Below, in pieces: positions 31,679 to 41,143 of a DNA stretch of 64,000 bases. A program made the translations under genes and the position numbers. The stretch comes from an uncultured SAR116 cluster alpha proteobacterium (GTDB taxonomy: Bacteria > Pseudomonadota > Alphaproteobacteria > Puniceispirillales > GCA-002684695). The notes under the pieces are model-generated. The model did no database searches. It was not told the DNA's origin and was given only the letters and a program-made list of their open reading frames with translations. The DNA lies in contig CACBIM010000001.1 in NCBI GenBank assembly GCA_902539295.1, positions 186,001-250,000 on the forward strand, given 5' to 3'. Position 1 is the stretch's first letter, and every line of letters begins with the position of its first letter.

Positions 31679-32170
31679 TTAAAGAGCTTCACTTATAACT
31701 GAGACAAGACTTTGAGCTATTTCTACATGATTGTTTGAGTACCAAGATTCTTCATGAAGCAAATTCACAGATCCCTTAATATTACCCCCCGATTTTACTG
31801 GTATAATTAAAACTGAACTACATCCTAATTTTTTAATTAAGTCAAAATCTGAAAATGAGTTTTTAATATCTTGGGAATTATATCCTATGTATGCAATGCC
31901 CTTCTCAAGAACCTGAACTTGCCAAAAATTTCTAATAACATCTTTTTTGCCTTGTAATGGGTATTCTCTTGGATTACTTGTGTATATCCTCTCTAGTTTA
32001 GAATTAATTTTATCAAACTTCAAAATTGTAAAAAGTTTATGGCCAATAAAATCATTTAATATATTATCTAATGAATTAAATATTAAACTACTTTCTTTGT
32101 TTAATAATTTAAGCTTTTGTAAATATGCAATATTTTCATTTAATTTAATTGTATTAATTATTCTTGTCAT
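31679..32170 (-). CDS. GAF-domain protein
   Basis: This 163-residue protein is a single GAF-like sensor or ligand domain with no output domain. The C-terminal half shows the pattern S-V-L-I-I-P-V-K-S-G-G-N-I-K-G-S-V-N-L-L, a core strand pair of GAF folds. The Cys pattern of free-methionine sulfoxide reductases is absent. It follows the amidohydrolase gene by three bases, so a role with that enzyme (binding its ligand, or control) is possible. The function is not known. Confidence 0.65.
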   Translation of the reverse strand: MTRIINTIKLNENIAYLQKLKLLNKESSLIFNSLDNILNDFIGHKLFTILKFDKINSKLERIYTSNPREYPLQGKKDVIRNFWQVQVLEKGIAYIGYNSQDIKNSFSDFDLIKKLGCSSVLIIPVKSGGNIKGSVNLLHEESWYSNNHVEIAQSLVSVISEAL

Positions 32171-32173
32171 ACT

Positions 32174-33394
32174 TTAATTAGTATTACAAACATATCCATT
32201 TTTAATAACATTTCTTAAATATTTTTTTGGATCTGTTAATACATTAATATTATCTACAGGATTTTTATTTAATACTATGAGATCTGCAAAAAATCCTTCA
32301 TTAACCTGGCCAATTTCTTTTTCCATATTGAAGAGTTTAGCCGCATTTATTGTAGCTTGCTGTATTAATTGAAGTGACGGAATTACTTTAGATCTGAGTG
32401 TAAATTCTTCAAGTTGATGAGGATGCATTATACCCAATAAATCAGTACCGTAAACAATTTGAACTTTATTTTTGTATGCTAACTCTAAAGCATCTATTCC
32501 TGCATCAAGAACTTCGTAGGTTTTATTAACCAGATCTTGAGTTAAGCCTGCTTCAACGCCCTGCTCAATCAGAGCTTTGTAGATTATTAAAGTAGGAACC
32601 AAATATGCGTCGTATTTAATTAATAAGTCTACACTCTCAGTATTCAGAAGATTGCCATGCTCAATTGACTTTACGCCACATTTAATTGCTCGATTTATTG
32701 CCCTAGCAGTGTAAGCGTGAGCCATTACAGTAATATTTGCAGCGTTTGCCTCATTAACAATAGCTTTAATTTCTTCTTCACTGAATTGTGTTGATGTTAT
32801 TCTGTCTGTTGGAGAGGACACACCGCCTGAAGCCATGATTTTAATGTGAGTGGCGCCTCTACGTATTTCTTCTCTTGAAGCCCTTAAAACTTCTGGCAAG
32901 CCATCACATATATGGCCTAACCCAGCACAACAAAAACATTGATGTAAACTATTTTCACCAGGGCCTCGCATATCACCATGTCCTCCAGTTTGTGAAAGGG
33001 CATGTCCACAAAACAGAAGTCTCGGTCCACTAGTTGGATTTTCAGAAATATGTTTAGCTAATCCCCAATCAGCGCCACCTGCATCTCTCACGGTTGTAAA
33101 TCCTCTGGACAGCATGCCCCTCAATATTTCCAATGCTTTAATTCCAACGTAAAATGGAGATGTATTTTTCAATCTAGCAAAATCAGCTGTAAATGCAGTA
33201 ACGTGCACGTGCGCGTCACACAGACCTGGCATAACAAAATCACCTTTTAAATCAATTGATACTGCGGAGTTGTTTTTTATTACATTTTTTCCAATTTCTT
33301 GAATAATGCCATTCTCAATACGGATACTTTGAAGACTCATATTTCCTGTTGCAACATCAATTACGTTTGCATTTTTAAGAAAAAGTGAAGACAT
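32174..33394 (-). CDS. Amidohydrolase (imidazolonepropionase/prolidase-like)
   Basis: This is a metal-dependent hydrolase of the amidohydrolase superfamily. Metal ligands are visible in G-L-C-D-A-H-V-H near residue 61, in H-A-Y-T-A-R-A-I and I-E-H-G-N-L, and in the Y-G-T-D-L-L Asp. The T-T-V-R-D-A-G-G and G-G-H-G-D-M-R-G segments match the subgroup that contains Xaa-Pro dipeptidases and organophosphate-acid-anhydrase-like proteins. I chose the ATG at 33394 (M-S-S-L-F-L-K-N-A-N), 406 aa, preceded by AGG; upstream starts add a non-conserved leader. The substrate is probably a cyclic amide or N-acyl amino acid. Confidence 0.83.
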   Translation of the reverse strand: MSSLFLKNANVIDVATGNMSLQSIRIENGIIQEIGKNVIKNNSAVSIDLKGDFVMPGLCDAHVHVTAFTADFARLKNTSPFYVGIKALEILRGMLSRGFTTVRDAGGADWGLAKHISENPTSGPRLLFCGHALSQTGGHGDMRGPGENSLHQCFCCAGLGHICDGLPEVLRASREEIRRGATHIKIMASGGVSSPTDRITSTQFSEEEIKAIVNEANAANITVMAHAYTARAINRAIKCGVKSIEHGNLLNTESVDLLIKYDAYLVPTLIIYKALIEQGVEAGLTQDLVNKTYEVLDAGIDALELAYKNKVQIVYGTDLLGIMHPHQLEEFTLRSKVIPSLQLIQQATINAAKLFNMEKEIGQVNEGFFADLIVLNKNPVDNINVLTDPKKYLRNVIKNGYVCNTN

Positions 33395-33493
33395 AAAGAA
33401 ACCTATCATTAAATTTATTTTTATCACAAGAAATTTAATTTTATTTGACTTATTATGAATTTAATTTTTTAAATTTATAAAATTGAGGTTTTT
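33395..33493. promoter_or_regulatory. Divergent promoter region, amidohydrolase / hydantoinase A
   Basis: These 99 bases separate two divergent gene sets and must hold both promoters. A TTGACT box is at 33445-33450 and a TATAAA at 33476-33481, but the spacing (25 bases) is too wide for one sigma-70 site. The hyuA ATG is preceded by TTGAGG. I see no clear operator palindrome. Confidence 0.4.
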
Positions 33494-35539
33494 ATGAGTT
33501 GGATTATTGGAGTTGATGTAGGAGGTACATTTACAGATTTTTGTGCAAGAAACAATAATTCTGGTGAGACTTTAATTCATAAAAGACCATCTACCCCAAA
33601 CGATCCAGCTATTGCAATTTTAAATGGTTTAGATGAAATAAAACTTAAATTCTATCAATCGAAAAAACTTCAAATTTCTAGATTGGCGCATGGCACTACG
33701 GTTGCGACTAATGCTTTATTACAAAGAAAAGGTGGAAAACTGGCATTAGTAACAACCAAAGGTTTTAGAGACTTACTTGAAATTGGAAGACAGGTTAGAC
33801 CAAGTGTTTATGACCTTCAAGTTGACTCCCCCCAACCTCTTGTAGATAGAAGAAATAGAATTGAAGTTAATGAAAGAATTGATTTTACTGGCAAAATTAT
33901 AAAACCAATCAATAAAAATGAATTAGTATTACTAGAAAAAAATATAAAAAAATTAAAAAATATCGATGGTATAGCAATTTGCCTACTCTTTTCATTTCTA
34001 AACTCTTCACATGAAATTTTAATAAAAGAAAAACTCTCAAAATCATTTCCAAATCTACCAATATCCATTTCGAGTGAAGTGCAACCTGAATTTCGTGAAT
34101 ATGAGAGGTTTTCCACTACGGCTATAAATGCTTATCTTCAACCTGAAGTTGGAATGTATATGAAGAACCTAAAACATGGCATTCATAAAATAAATCCAAA
34201 TATTGAAGTTAATATCTTTCAATCAAGTGGAGGTCTTACAACGATTACAAGAGCATCAAATTTCCCAGTTAGAATGGCTCTTTCTGGACCTGCCGCAGGT
34301 GTAGTTGGAGCTTCAGAAACAACTGTAAAAACAAAATTTAGGGATTTAATTACATTGGATATGGGGGGAACAAGTACAGATGTATGCTTGATACAAAATG
34401 GAAAGGCTGAGCTATCAAATTTAAGAGACATATCTGGTTTTAGAATAAGATTACCAATGATTGACATTAATACAGTTGGAGCAGGTGGAGGCTCAATTGC
34501 TTATATTGAAAATGATGGTCTTCTCAAAGTGGGGCCAATTAGTGCAGGAGCAGTTCCTGGTCCAGCATGTTATAATCTAGGCGGTGTCCAGCCGACTGTT
34601 TCTGATGCTAATTTAATTCTTGGGCGTTTACCTGAAAATTTAGTAGGCGGGAGAATGAAACTTAATAAACAAAAAGCTATTAATTCAGTTAAACAAATTT
34701 CTAAAAAATTAAAAATTTCTATAGAACAAGCTGCTCTAGGCATTATTGGCATTGTCAATTCAAACATGACAAGAGCTATTAGAGCGGTATCAGTTGAGAG
34801 AGGCCATGATCCAAGACTTTTTTCATTAATGCCTTTTGGTGGTGCTGGAGGTCTTCATGCAGTTGATATTGCAAGAGAGTTATCAATTAAAAATATTATA
34901 GTGCCTCGTTCCCCAGGTATTTTATGTGCTGAAGGGCTTCTTCTTTCTAATTTACAAGAAACATTCGTCAAAACTTGCAGGACTTCTTTAGAAGGAAATT
35001 TTAGAGATATAGAAGCATCAATTAAAGAACTTAAAAATAGAGCTCAAAAATGGTTTCTAAATGAAGGTCAAAATGTTGGAAAAAAATCTTTATTGTTATT
35101 TATTGAAATGAGATATGTTGGCCAAAACTATGAATTATCTATTAGCCTAGGAGATATTATTAAAAAATACAAAATGCCACCTAAAAGAAATTTGAAAAAT
35201 TTATTCTTTAATAACCATAAAAAAAGTTATGGCCATTTTGATCCTCAAGCTGAAATTGAAATTGTTAATATTAGACTTCAAGCAATCTCTGAGCTGAAAT
35301 CTAAAAAGCCTAAAATAAAAATGTTCAAAAATAAACCAAAACCTATCTCAATAGAAGATGTTTGGTTTAATAGTAAAAAATCTCATAAAACTAATGTTTT
35401 TAAAAGATCAGACCTTCCCCCAGGTTTCAAATTTAAAGACACAGCAATTATTGTTCAAGAAGATGCCACAACACTTATACCAACAGATTGTGAGCTCTAT
35501 GTTGATGATCAACTTAATTTAGTAATAAGGACAAATTAA
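33494..35539 (+). CDS. Hydantoinase/oxoprolinase subunit A
   Basis: HyuA-type subunits use ATP to open cyclic amides (N-methylhydantoin, 5-oxoproline, hydantoins) or to carboxylate acetone-like ketones, together with a B subunit. The 681-aa protein starts with the nucleotide-binding G-V-D-V-G-G-T-F-T-D. It continues with H-G-T-T-V-A-T-N-A (about 67), the second phosphate motif D-M-G-G-T-S-T-D-V and G-A-G-G-G-S-I-A near 331. Its stop overlaps the next start by one base. It has a partner pair at 50.7-54.7 kb but is clearly diverged from it. Confidence 0.9.
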   Translation: MSWIIGVDVGGTFTDFCARNNNSGETLIHKRPSTPNDPAIAILNGLDEIKLKFYQSKKLQISRLAHGTTVATNALLQRKGGKLALVTTKGFRDLLEIGRQVRPSVYDLQVDSPQPLVDRRNRIEVNERIDFTGKIIKPINKNELVLLEKNIKKLKNIDGIAICLLFSFLNSSHEILIKEKLSKSFPNLPISISSEVQPEFREYERFSTTAINAYLQPEVGMYMKNLKHGIHKINPNIEVNIFQSSGGLTTITRASNFPVRMALSGPAAGVVGASETTVKTKFRDLITLDMGGTSTDVCLIQNGKAELSNLRDISGFRIRLPMIDINTVGAGGGSIAYIENDGLLKVGPISAGAVPGPACYNLGGVQPTVSDANLILGRLPENLVGGRMKLNKQKAINSVKQISKKLKISIEQAALGIIGIVNSNMTRAIRAVSVERGHDPRLFSLMPFGGAGGLHAVDIARELSIKNIIVPRSPGILCAEGLLLSNLQETFVKTCRTSLEGNFRDIEASIKELKNRAQKWFLNEGQNVGKKSLLLFIEMRYVGQNYELSISLGDIIKKYKMPPKRNLKNLFFNNHKKSYGHFDPQAEIEIVNIRLQAISELKSKKPKIKMFKNKPKPISIEDVWFNSKKSHKTNVFKRSDLPPGFKFKDTAIIVQEDATTLIPTDCELYVDDQLNLVIRTN

Positions 35540-37203
35540 TGAATAATAAAATTGATCTTATTTCTCTAGAAATTACTTGGAATAGTTTAAAATCAATAGC
35601 AGATGAAAGCTATATAACTTTAATGAAAAGTGCTTTTTCAACAAATATTAAAGAAAGACACGATCACTCCACAGCAATTACAAATTCTGATGGAAAACTA
35701 ATTGCTCAGGCTGAAAATGCTTTGCCAGCTCACTTGGCATCAATGGGTGGATTAATTCAGCATGTTTTGGATGAATATAAAGATAATTTAAATGACGGTG
35801 ATATTTTTATAGCTAATGACCCCCATGTTGCTGGAGGAACCCATTTGCCAGATATTAATATGGCAATGCCAGTATTTAACAAGGGAACACTTCTAGGTTT
35901 TGTAGCCAATATAGTTCATCATGCAGATGTAGGTGGTGCAGCTGTTGGCTCTATGTCAGGTGGACTTAATGAAATTTATAAAGAAGGACTCAGAATTCCA
36001 CTTGTTCGCTTATACAGCAAAGGAAAAATTGTAAAAGATATTCAAAGACTTCTTTTATTAAACATGAGATTGCCAGACGAAAGAAAAGGAGATCTTAACG
36101 CTCAAATTTCAGCTTGCAGGCTTGGTGTAAAAAGAATTCAAGAGCTTTTATCAAAACATGAGGCGAGTTATTTAAATACAGCATTTGAAGAAATTTTAAA
36201 AAGATCAAAGCTTAGAATGCAAAAGGCAATATCAAAACTTCCAGATGGAAATTATACTTTTACTGATTACATGGACGACGATGGTTTAAATACCAAAAAT
36301 ATTAAAATTTCAGTTGATATCAAGAAAAAAGGAAAAAAAATCTTATTTGATTTTTCTAAGACTGATGGTCAAGTTGATGGTAATTTTAATTTAACATTTA
36401 ATGCCACTCAATCATCAGTTTGCTACTCTTTAAAAGCTCTTCTTGATCCAGAATTGCCAAATAACAGCGGGATTTTTGATGCAATTGATATTAAAATTCC
36501 TACGGGTTCATTACTTAATTGTGTAGCACCTGCAAGTGTCGCATTAAGATTAAACACATGCCAGCGTGTTGTTGATGTTGTATTAGGTGCTTTTATTTCT
36601 GTGTTGCCTGAAAAGGTAACTGGCGCTGCAAATGGAGCTAATACAAGCGCAGTTTTTGCTGGAACTAACCCAAACAATGGAAAAAGATATGTTTATTTAG
36701 AAACATTAGGTGGAGGTATGGGTGCTCGTTTTACAAAAGATGGGAAAGATGGCGTTCAAGTTCATCTTACAAATACTTCCAATTTGCCTGTGGAAGCAAT
36801 AGAAATGGAATATCCACTTAGAGTTGAAGAATATTCATTTGTTGAAAATTCGGGCGGGGCTGGCAAATATAGAGGAGGCCTAGGTATTAGAAGAATAATT
36901 AGGCCAATCGCTCATAAATGTGAATTTTCAGGTGTTGGTGAAAGATTCAAACACTCACCTTGGGGGGTGTTTGGTGGTCAACCTGGAAAACCAGGGAAAT
37001 TTTATCTCAAACATAAGAACGGGAAAATAACCAATCTATCTTCGAAGTCATCAAGCATTTATACAAATGAAAATGATGCAATAGTGATGGAAACTCCGGG
37101 CGCAGGTGGTTACGGCAATCCGAAAAAAAGATCTAAAAATAATATATTAAAAGATAAGATATCCGGAAAGTTTTCAAATTCGTTTCTTAAAAAATACTAT
37201 TGA
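35539..37203 (+). CDS. Hydantoinase/oxoprolinase subunit B
   Basis: This is the partner of the preceding A subunit (554 aa). Family motifs are A-N-D-P-H-V-A-G-G-T-H-L-P-D near residue 93, H-H-A-D-V-G-G-A near 128, and the C-terminal P-G-A-G-G-Y-G-N-P. The pair is followed after 57 bases by a TRAP transporter, suggesting that the transported solute or a product of it is the substrate. Confidence 0.9.
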   Translation: MNNKIDLISLEITWNSLKSIADESYITLMKSAFSTNIKERHDHSTAITNSDGKLIAQAENALPAHLASMGGLIQHVLDEYKDNLNDGDIFIANDPHVAGGTHLPDINMAMPVFNKGTLLGFVANIVHHADVGGAAVGSMSGGLNEIYKEGLRIPLVRLYSKGKIVKDIQRLLLLNMRLPDERKGDLNAQISACRLGVKRIQELLSKHEASYLNTAFEEILKRSKLRMQKAISKLPDGNYTFTDYMDDDGLNTKNIKISVDIKKKGKKILFDFSKTDGQVDGNFNLTFNATQSSVCYSLKALLDPELPNNSGIFDAIDIKIPTGSLLNCVAPASVALRLNTCQRVVDVVLGAFISVLPEKVTGAANGANTSAVFAGTNPNNGKRYVYLETLGGGMGARFTKDGKDGVQVHLTNTSNLPVEAIEMEYPLRVEEYSFVENSGGAGKYRGGLGIRRIIRPIAHKCEFSGVGERFKHSPWGVFGGQPGKPGKFYLKHKNGKITNLSSKSSSIYTNENDAIVMETPGAGGYGNPKKRSKNNILKDKISGKFSNSFLKKYY

Positions 37204-37260
37204 CTTACTTACTTTATTTAACTCTATTAATTATAAAAATTTTTATTACAGGAGGAATAA

Positions 37261-38256
37261 ATGATCAAAAAAACTTTATTTTGGCTTTCTTCTATTGTTA
37301 CAATCCTTAGTTTTGCATTTCATGGCTTTGCTGCAGATGTTAAATGGGATATGGCAAATGAATATCAAGAAAGTTCAATTCATGGTGAAGGGCAAAAAGT
37401 CTTCTCATCCGTTCTAGCTGACAAATCTGGAGGTTCTATAGTAATTACCAATCATTTTGGTGGATCTATAGGTTATAAGTCTAAAGAACATTTTGATGCT
37501 GTTGGTGATGGCGCACTACCTATCGCAAATACAAGTATGGGTCAGGTAGCAGGAATTGAACCAATTTTTCTACTATCATCTTTACCATTTCTAGTTGGTT
37601 CTGCTGAAGAAGCAAAACTACTTTGGGAAGTCGCTAAGCCACACTATGAAAAGGTATTTGATAAGCATAATCAAGTTCTTTTATATGCATCACCTTGGCC
37701 ACCAGCAGGTATTTGGTCAAAAAAGCCTGTTCTTTCTAGTGGCGATCTTAGTGGCTTAAAAATTAGAGCTTGGGATGCTAGTGGTACAAGCACACTTAAA
37801 ACAGCTGGAGCTGCTGCGGTTCAAATGAGTTGGGCTGATGTGGTTCCTCAATTATCTGCAGGAGGCATTGAAGCAGTTTTAACCTCTGCTGAAGGTGGAG
37901 TTAATGCAAAATTTTGGGAAGTTGGATTAACGCATTTTAATGCTATAAATTATTCAATGTCACTTAATATGACACATGTTAATAAGGATGCCTATAATTC
38001 CCTATCATCTGATCAAAAAGCTGCTGTTCAAGCTGCATCTCAAGCTGCAAGTGATGCTGCATGGGGCGCACTTGCTACCAGAGTAAGTGGTAACTTTAAA
38101 GACATGAGGGCAAATGGTATTACAGTTGCAGAAACTGTCCCATCTAACTTTTTAGGTGATTTAAATTCAGCTGGAAGTAATGTGTATTCTGATTGGTTGG
38201 CAAAAGTTGGCTCAACTGGACAGGATATACTTGACGCTTATAACAGCAAAAAATAA
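37261..38256 (+). CDS. dctP: TRAP transporter solute-binding protein (DctP family)
   Basis: This is the periplasmic receptor of a Na+-driven tripartite transporter. A signal peptide is clear: positive start, hydrophobic 7-20, cleavage after F-A-A at about residue 25. Residues conserved in DctP proteins include the Arg in L-K-I-R-A-W and the G-G-I-E-A-V-L-T-S-A-E-G-G segment. Length is 331 aa. A strong ribosome site (GGAGGAATAA) precedes the ATG. A terminator-like hairpin follows, allowing much more receptor than permease. The ligand is not known. Confidence 0.9.
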   Translation: MIKKTLFWLSSIVTILSFAFHGFAADVKWDMANEYQESSIHGEGQKVFSSVLADKSGGSIVITNHFGGSIGYKSKEHFDAVGDGALPIANTSMGQVAGIEPIFLLSSLPFLVGSAEEAKLLWEVAKPHYEKVFDKHNQVLLYASPWPPAGIWSKKPVLSSGDLSGLKIRAWDASGTSTLKTAGAAAVQMSWADVVPQLSAGGIEAVLTSAEGGVNAKFWEVGLTHFNAINYSMSLNMTHVNKDAYNSLSSDQKAAVQAASQAASDAAWGALATRVSGNFKDMRANGITVAETVPSNFLGDLNSAGSNVYSDWLAKVGSTGQDILDAYNSKK

Positions 38257-38263
38257 TCAAATT

Positions 38264-38298
38264 AAAAGGGGTAATTTTTTTTTGTTACCCCTTTTTTT
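38264..38298 (+). terminator. Leaky intrinsic terminator after the TRAP receptor gene
   Basis: The inverted repeat aaaaggggtaa / ttaccccttttt encloses a T-rich loop and ends in a run of seven Ts. It stands between the receptor and the permease genes, which have no other obvious promoter. It probably acts as an attenuator that sets the receptor:permease ratio. Confidence 0.75.
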
Positions 38299-38313
38299 AA
38301 TCCATAATTATAA

Positions 38314-38814
38314 ATGATTTTAAACTGGCTTGAAAAATTTGCTGAAAAATTAAGTTTATGTGGTGCATGGGTTTCTGCATTTTTACTTGTTTACATGGTT
38401 TGCCATATATTAGTAGAAATTTTTTTTCGCACAGTTTTAGACAGCTCAACGTACTCTTTAGACGAATTTGTAGGATACGCTGTAGGGGCAATGACTTTTT
38501 TAAGTCTTGGCCACACTTTTCAAAGAAAGGCTTTAATTAGAGTAAATATTTTAACAAATTCTATTAAAGGTTTAACAAGTCAAATTGTCGAGGTTTTATG
38601 TATTGTTTTTACCTTTTTTATAATTTCTTTTTTTGCAAGATATGTCTGGAGAAGCCTAACTAGAAATTTTGAGAGAGGAACTGTAAGCCCTACCCTAACA
38701 GAAACTCCAATTTGGATGGTAGAAACAGTTTTTTTTATTGGTCTAACTATATTTTTATTTCAAATGCTGGTTACAGCTTTGGTAGTCATACTAAGAAAGC
38801 CCGAAGAAAGTTAA
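38314..38814 (+). CDS. dctQ: TRAP transporter small permease (DctQ family)
   Basis: This is a 166-aa membrane protein with four predicted helices (about 16-37, 49-68, 88-112, 130-155). Such Q subunits brace the large M subunit in TRAP systems. Its stop abuts the start of the large-permease gene directly (TAAATG). Confidence 0.87.
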   Translation: MILNWLEKFAEKLSLCGAWVSAFLLVYMVCHILVEIFFRTVLDSSTYSLDEFVGYAVGAMTFLSLGHTFQRKALIRVNILTNSIKGLTSQIVEVLCIVFTFFIISFFARYVWRSLTRNFERGTVSPTLTETPIWMVETVFFIGLTIFLFQMLVTALVVILRKPEES

Positions 38815-40128
38815 ATGGAATCTCTAACAACAGCTTTTTTTATTTTAGTACTACTTATTTTTTATCTAGGTCTAGGTGTTTGGGTATTTGCAGGATTATT
38901 GCTAGTTAGCTTTTCAGGTTTGATATTTTTACTTGATATGCCAATCCATAGAATTGGAACCATTATGGCTCCCTTGATCATAAGAAGTGCAACTTCATGG
39001 GAATTATCTGCAATTCCTATGTTTGTATGGATGGGAGAAATAATGTTTCGCACTGATATTTCTAATCGTTTATTTAGAGGATTATCACCTATAGTACATT
39101 ATTTACCAGGCAGGCTACTTCATACTAATGTTATTGGGTCAGCCTTATTTGCAGCTGTAAGCGGATCTAGCGCTGCAACAACTGCAACCGTTGGAAAAAT
39201 TACAACAACAGAATTATTGAAAAGAAACTACTCAAAATCTCTTGCTTTTGGGTCCTTAGCTGGTGCTGGTAGTCTTGGTTTGTTAATACCACCGTCAATT
39301 GTACTAATTGTTTACGGCGTGTTGGCTGAAGTATCTATTTCTCGTTTATTTGCTGCAGGAGTTTATCCTGGGATATTAATTGCTACTCTTTATTCAGGTT
39401 ATATTATGATAAGGTGCCTAATTAATCCATCTCTCGCTCCAACTTTACAGGAAAAGCCCACATTTAAGGATATTGCTTTTGGGTTGATCAATCTTATTCC
39501 TATCACAATTTTAATAGTAATCGTTTTAGGGTCTATATATTCTGGAATAGCAACACCATCTGAAGCTGCTGCTGTAGGGGTATTGGCAACAATAATTTTA
39601 ACAGTTCTTACAAGGCAACTATCTATGGAAGTATTTCTTGATAGTTTGATGGGTGCTGTAAGAACTTCATGTATGATCGCTTCAATTTTGCTAGCTGCTG
39701 CATTTTTATCTACAAGTATGGCTTTTTTGCATGTCCCACAAGAAGTAGCTGCTGGCATTGCAAAACTTAATTTATCTCCGTATGAAATGATTGCAACTTT
39801 AGCAGTATTTTACATATTACTTGGATTATTTTTAGAGGGTATATCAATAACTGTAATGAGCTTGCCAATTACACTACCATTAGTTTTAGCTGCAGGGTTT
39901 GATCCAATTTGGTTTGGTATTTTTCTAGTAATTATGGTTGAACTTGCTCAGATAACCCCACCAGTAGGATTTAATCTTTTTATAATTCAAGGATTGACTG
40001 GTACACCAATTATGAGAGTTGCTATTGCTTCCGCTCCATTCTTTATTCTTATGTGTTGTGCAGCTGCAATAATAACTGTCTTTCCTCAAATTGCTTTATG
40101 GCTTCCAGATACACTTTTTAATAAGTAA
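38815..40128 (+). CDS. dctM: TRAP transporter large permease (DctM family)
   Basis: This is the 437-aa, about 12-helix M subunit that moves solute with Na+. Family markers are the A-V-S-G-S-S-A-A-T-T-A-T-V-G loop near residue 117, L-L-I-P-P-S-I-V-L-I-V-Y-G near 159, and the second-repeat E-L-A-Q-I-T-P-P-V-G-F-N-L near 382. With the receptor and small permease it forms a complete uptake system. Confidence 0.93.
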   Translation: MESLTTAFFILVLLIFYLGLGVWVFAGLLLVSFSGLIFLLDMPIHRIGTIMAPLIIRSATSWELSAIPMFVWMGEIMFRTDISNRLFRGLSPIVHYLPGRLLHTNVIGSALFAAVSGSSAATTATVGKITTTELLKRNYSKSLAFGSLAGAGSLGLLIPPSIVLIVYGVLAEVSISRLFAAGVYPGILIATLYSGYIMIRCLINPSLAPTLQEKPTFKDIAFGLINLIPITILIVIVLGSIYSGIATPSEAAAVGVLATIILTVLTRQLSMEVFLDSLMGAVRTSCMIASILLAAAFLSTSMAFLHVPQEVAAGIAKLNLSPYEMIATLAVFYILLGLFLEGISITVMSLPITLPLVLAAGFDPIWFGIFLVIMVELAQITPPVGFNLFIIQGLTGTPIMRVAIASAPFFILMCCAAAIITVFPQIALWLPDTLFNK

Positions 40129-40136
40129 TATTAATA

Positions 40137-41141
40137 ATGAACAATATTCAATTGAAAGCAGGAATTGTTGGTTTAGGACGATGGGGACAAATTCTAGCTA
40201 AATCGATAAATGAGCAACATAATTCTTTATTAAGGTTTACGCATTGCTTTACCAGAACCATTGAAAAGGTTAAGACTTTTTGTAATAAATATGATTTAAC
40301 CATCTGTAATTCATATGAAAACTTAATTAATAATAATGATATTGATATCATTGTTCTTGCAACTCCACATACTCAACATTGTGAGCAAATTATAAAAGCA
40401 GCTAATGCGAAAAAGCATGTTTTTGTAGAGAAGCCTTTTACATTAACTGTTAAAGATGCAGTTATAGCCTTCGATTGCGCAAAAAAAAATAGAATAAAAA
40501 TTGGTGCCGGCTTTAATAGAAGATTTTTGCCATCGTTTAATTACTTTAAGGATTTATCAAATCAAACTTCATTTGGGAATAAACTCCATATAGAAGGTAA
40601 TTTTTCAGGTCCGTTTGGATATGATTACAATAAAGATATGTGGCGTGGCAGTTTAATTGAAAATCCCTCTGGAGGGATGGCTGCAATGGGCATACATCTC
40701 ATTGATGCAATGATATCAGTTTTAGGTCCAGTTAAAGCTGTTCAATGTATCAGCAAAAATAACGCACTTAAAAATCTCGATATTGATGATACTACGAGCG
40801 TCCAATTATGGTTTGTGTCTGGTGCAACAGGCTATATTTCAACCTTGATGGCAACTGCCTCCTTATGGCGACTTCATTTATTTGGCTCGAAAGCATGGGT
40901 GCAAATGAATGGACAGAATGAAATTATCACCTCATTTATTGATCAAAAACCTAAAACAAAACAATTCTCTGATGCAAACATTGAGAGACTTGAGTTAGAG
41001 AGCTTTGCTCAATCCATTCTAAATCCTATTTCTTATCCAGTTTCAGAGGAAGAAGTCTTAAATGGCGTTTCAACATTTGAGGCAATTTCAAAATCTATAA
41101 AAGAAAATGGAAGTAAAGTATTAACTAGCGAGATTAAATAA
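40137..41141 (+). CDS. Gfo/Idh/MocA-family NAD(P)-dependent oxidoreductase
   Basis: The 334-aa protein has an N-terminal Rossmann fold (G-I-V-G-L-G-R-W-G at about 10-18) and the family's E-K-P-F motif near residue 97. The C-terminal domain holds a conserved G-G-M-A-A-M-G-I-H-L-I-D motif near 175. Such enzymes oxidise or reduce sugars, inositols or other hydroxy/imine substrates; the substrate cannot be told here. It lies 8 bases after dctM and is convergent with the dioxygenase gene (2-base gap). Confidence 0.87.
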   Translation: MNNIQLKAGIVGLGRWGQILAKSINEQHNSLLRFTHCFTRTIEKVKTFCNKYDLTICNSYENLINNNDIDIIVLATPHTQHCEQIIKAANAKKHVFVEKPFTLTVKDAVIAFDCAKKNRIKIGAGFNRRFLPSFNYFKDLSNQTSFGNKLHIEGNFSGPFGYDYNKDMWRGSLIENPSGGMAAMGIHLIDAMISVLGPVKAVQCISKNNALKNLDIDDTTSVQLWFVSGATGYISTLMATASLWRLHLFGSKAWVQMNGQNEIITSFIDQKPKTKQFSDANIERLELESFAQSILNPISYPVSEEEVLNGVSTFEAISKSIKENGSKVLTSEIK

Positions 41142-41143
41142 AT

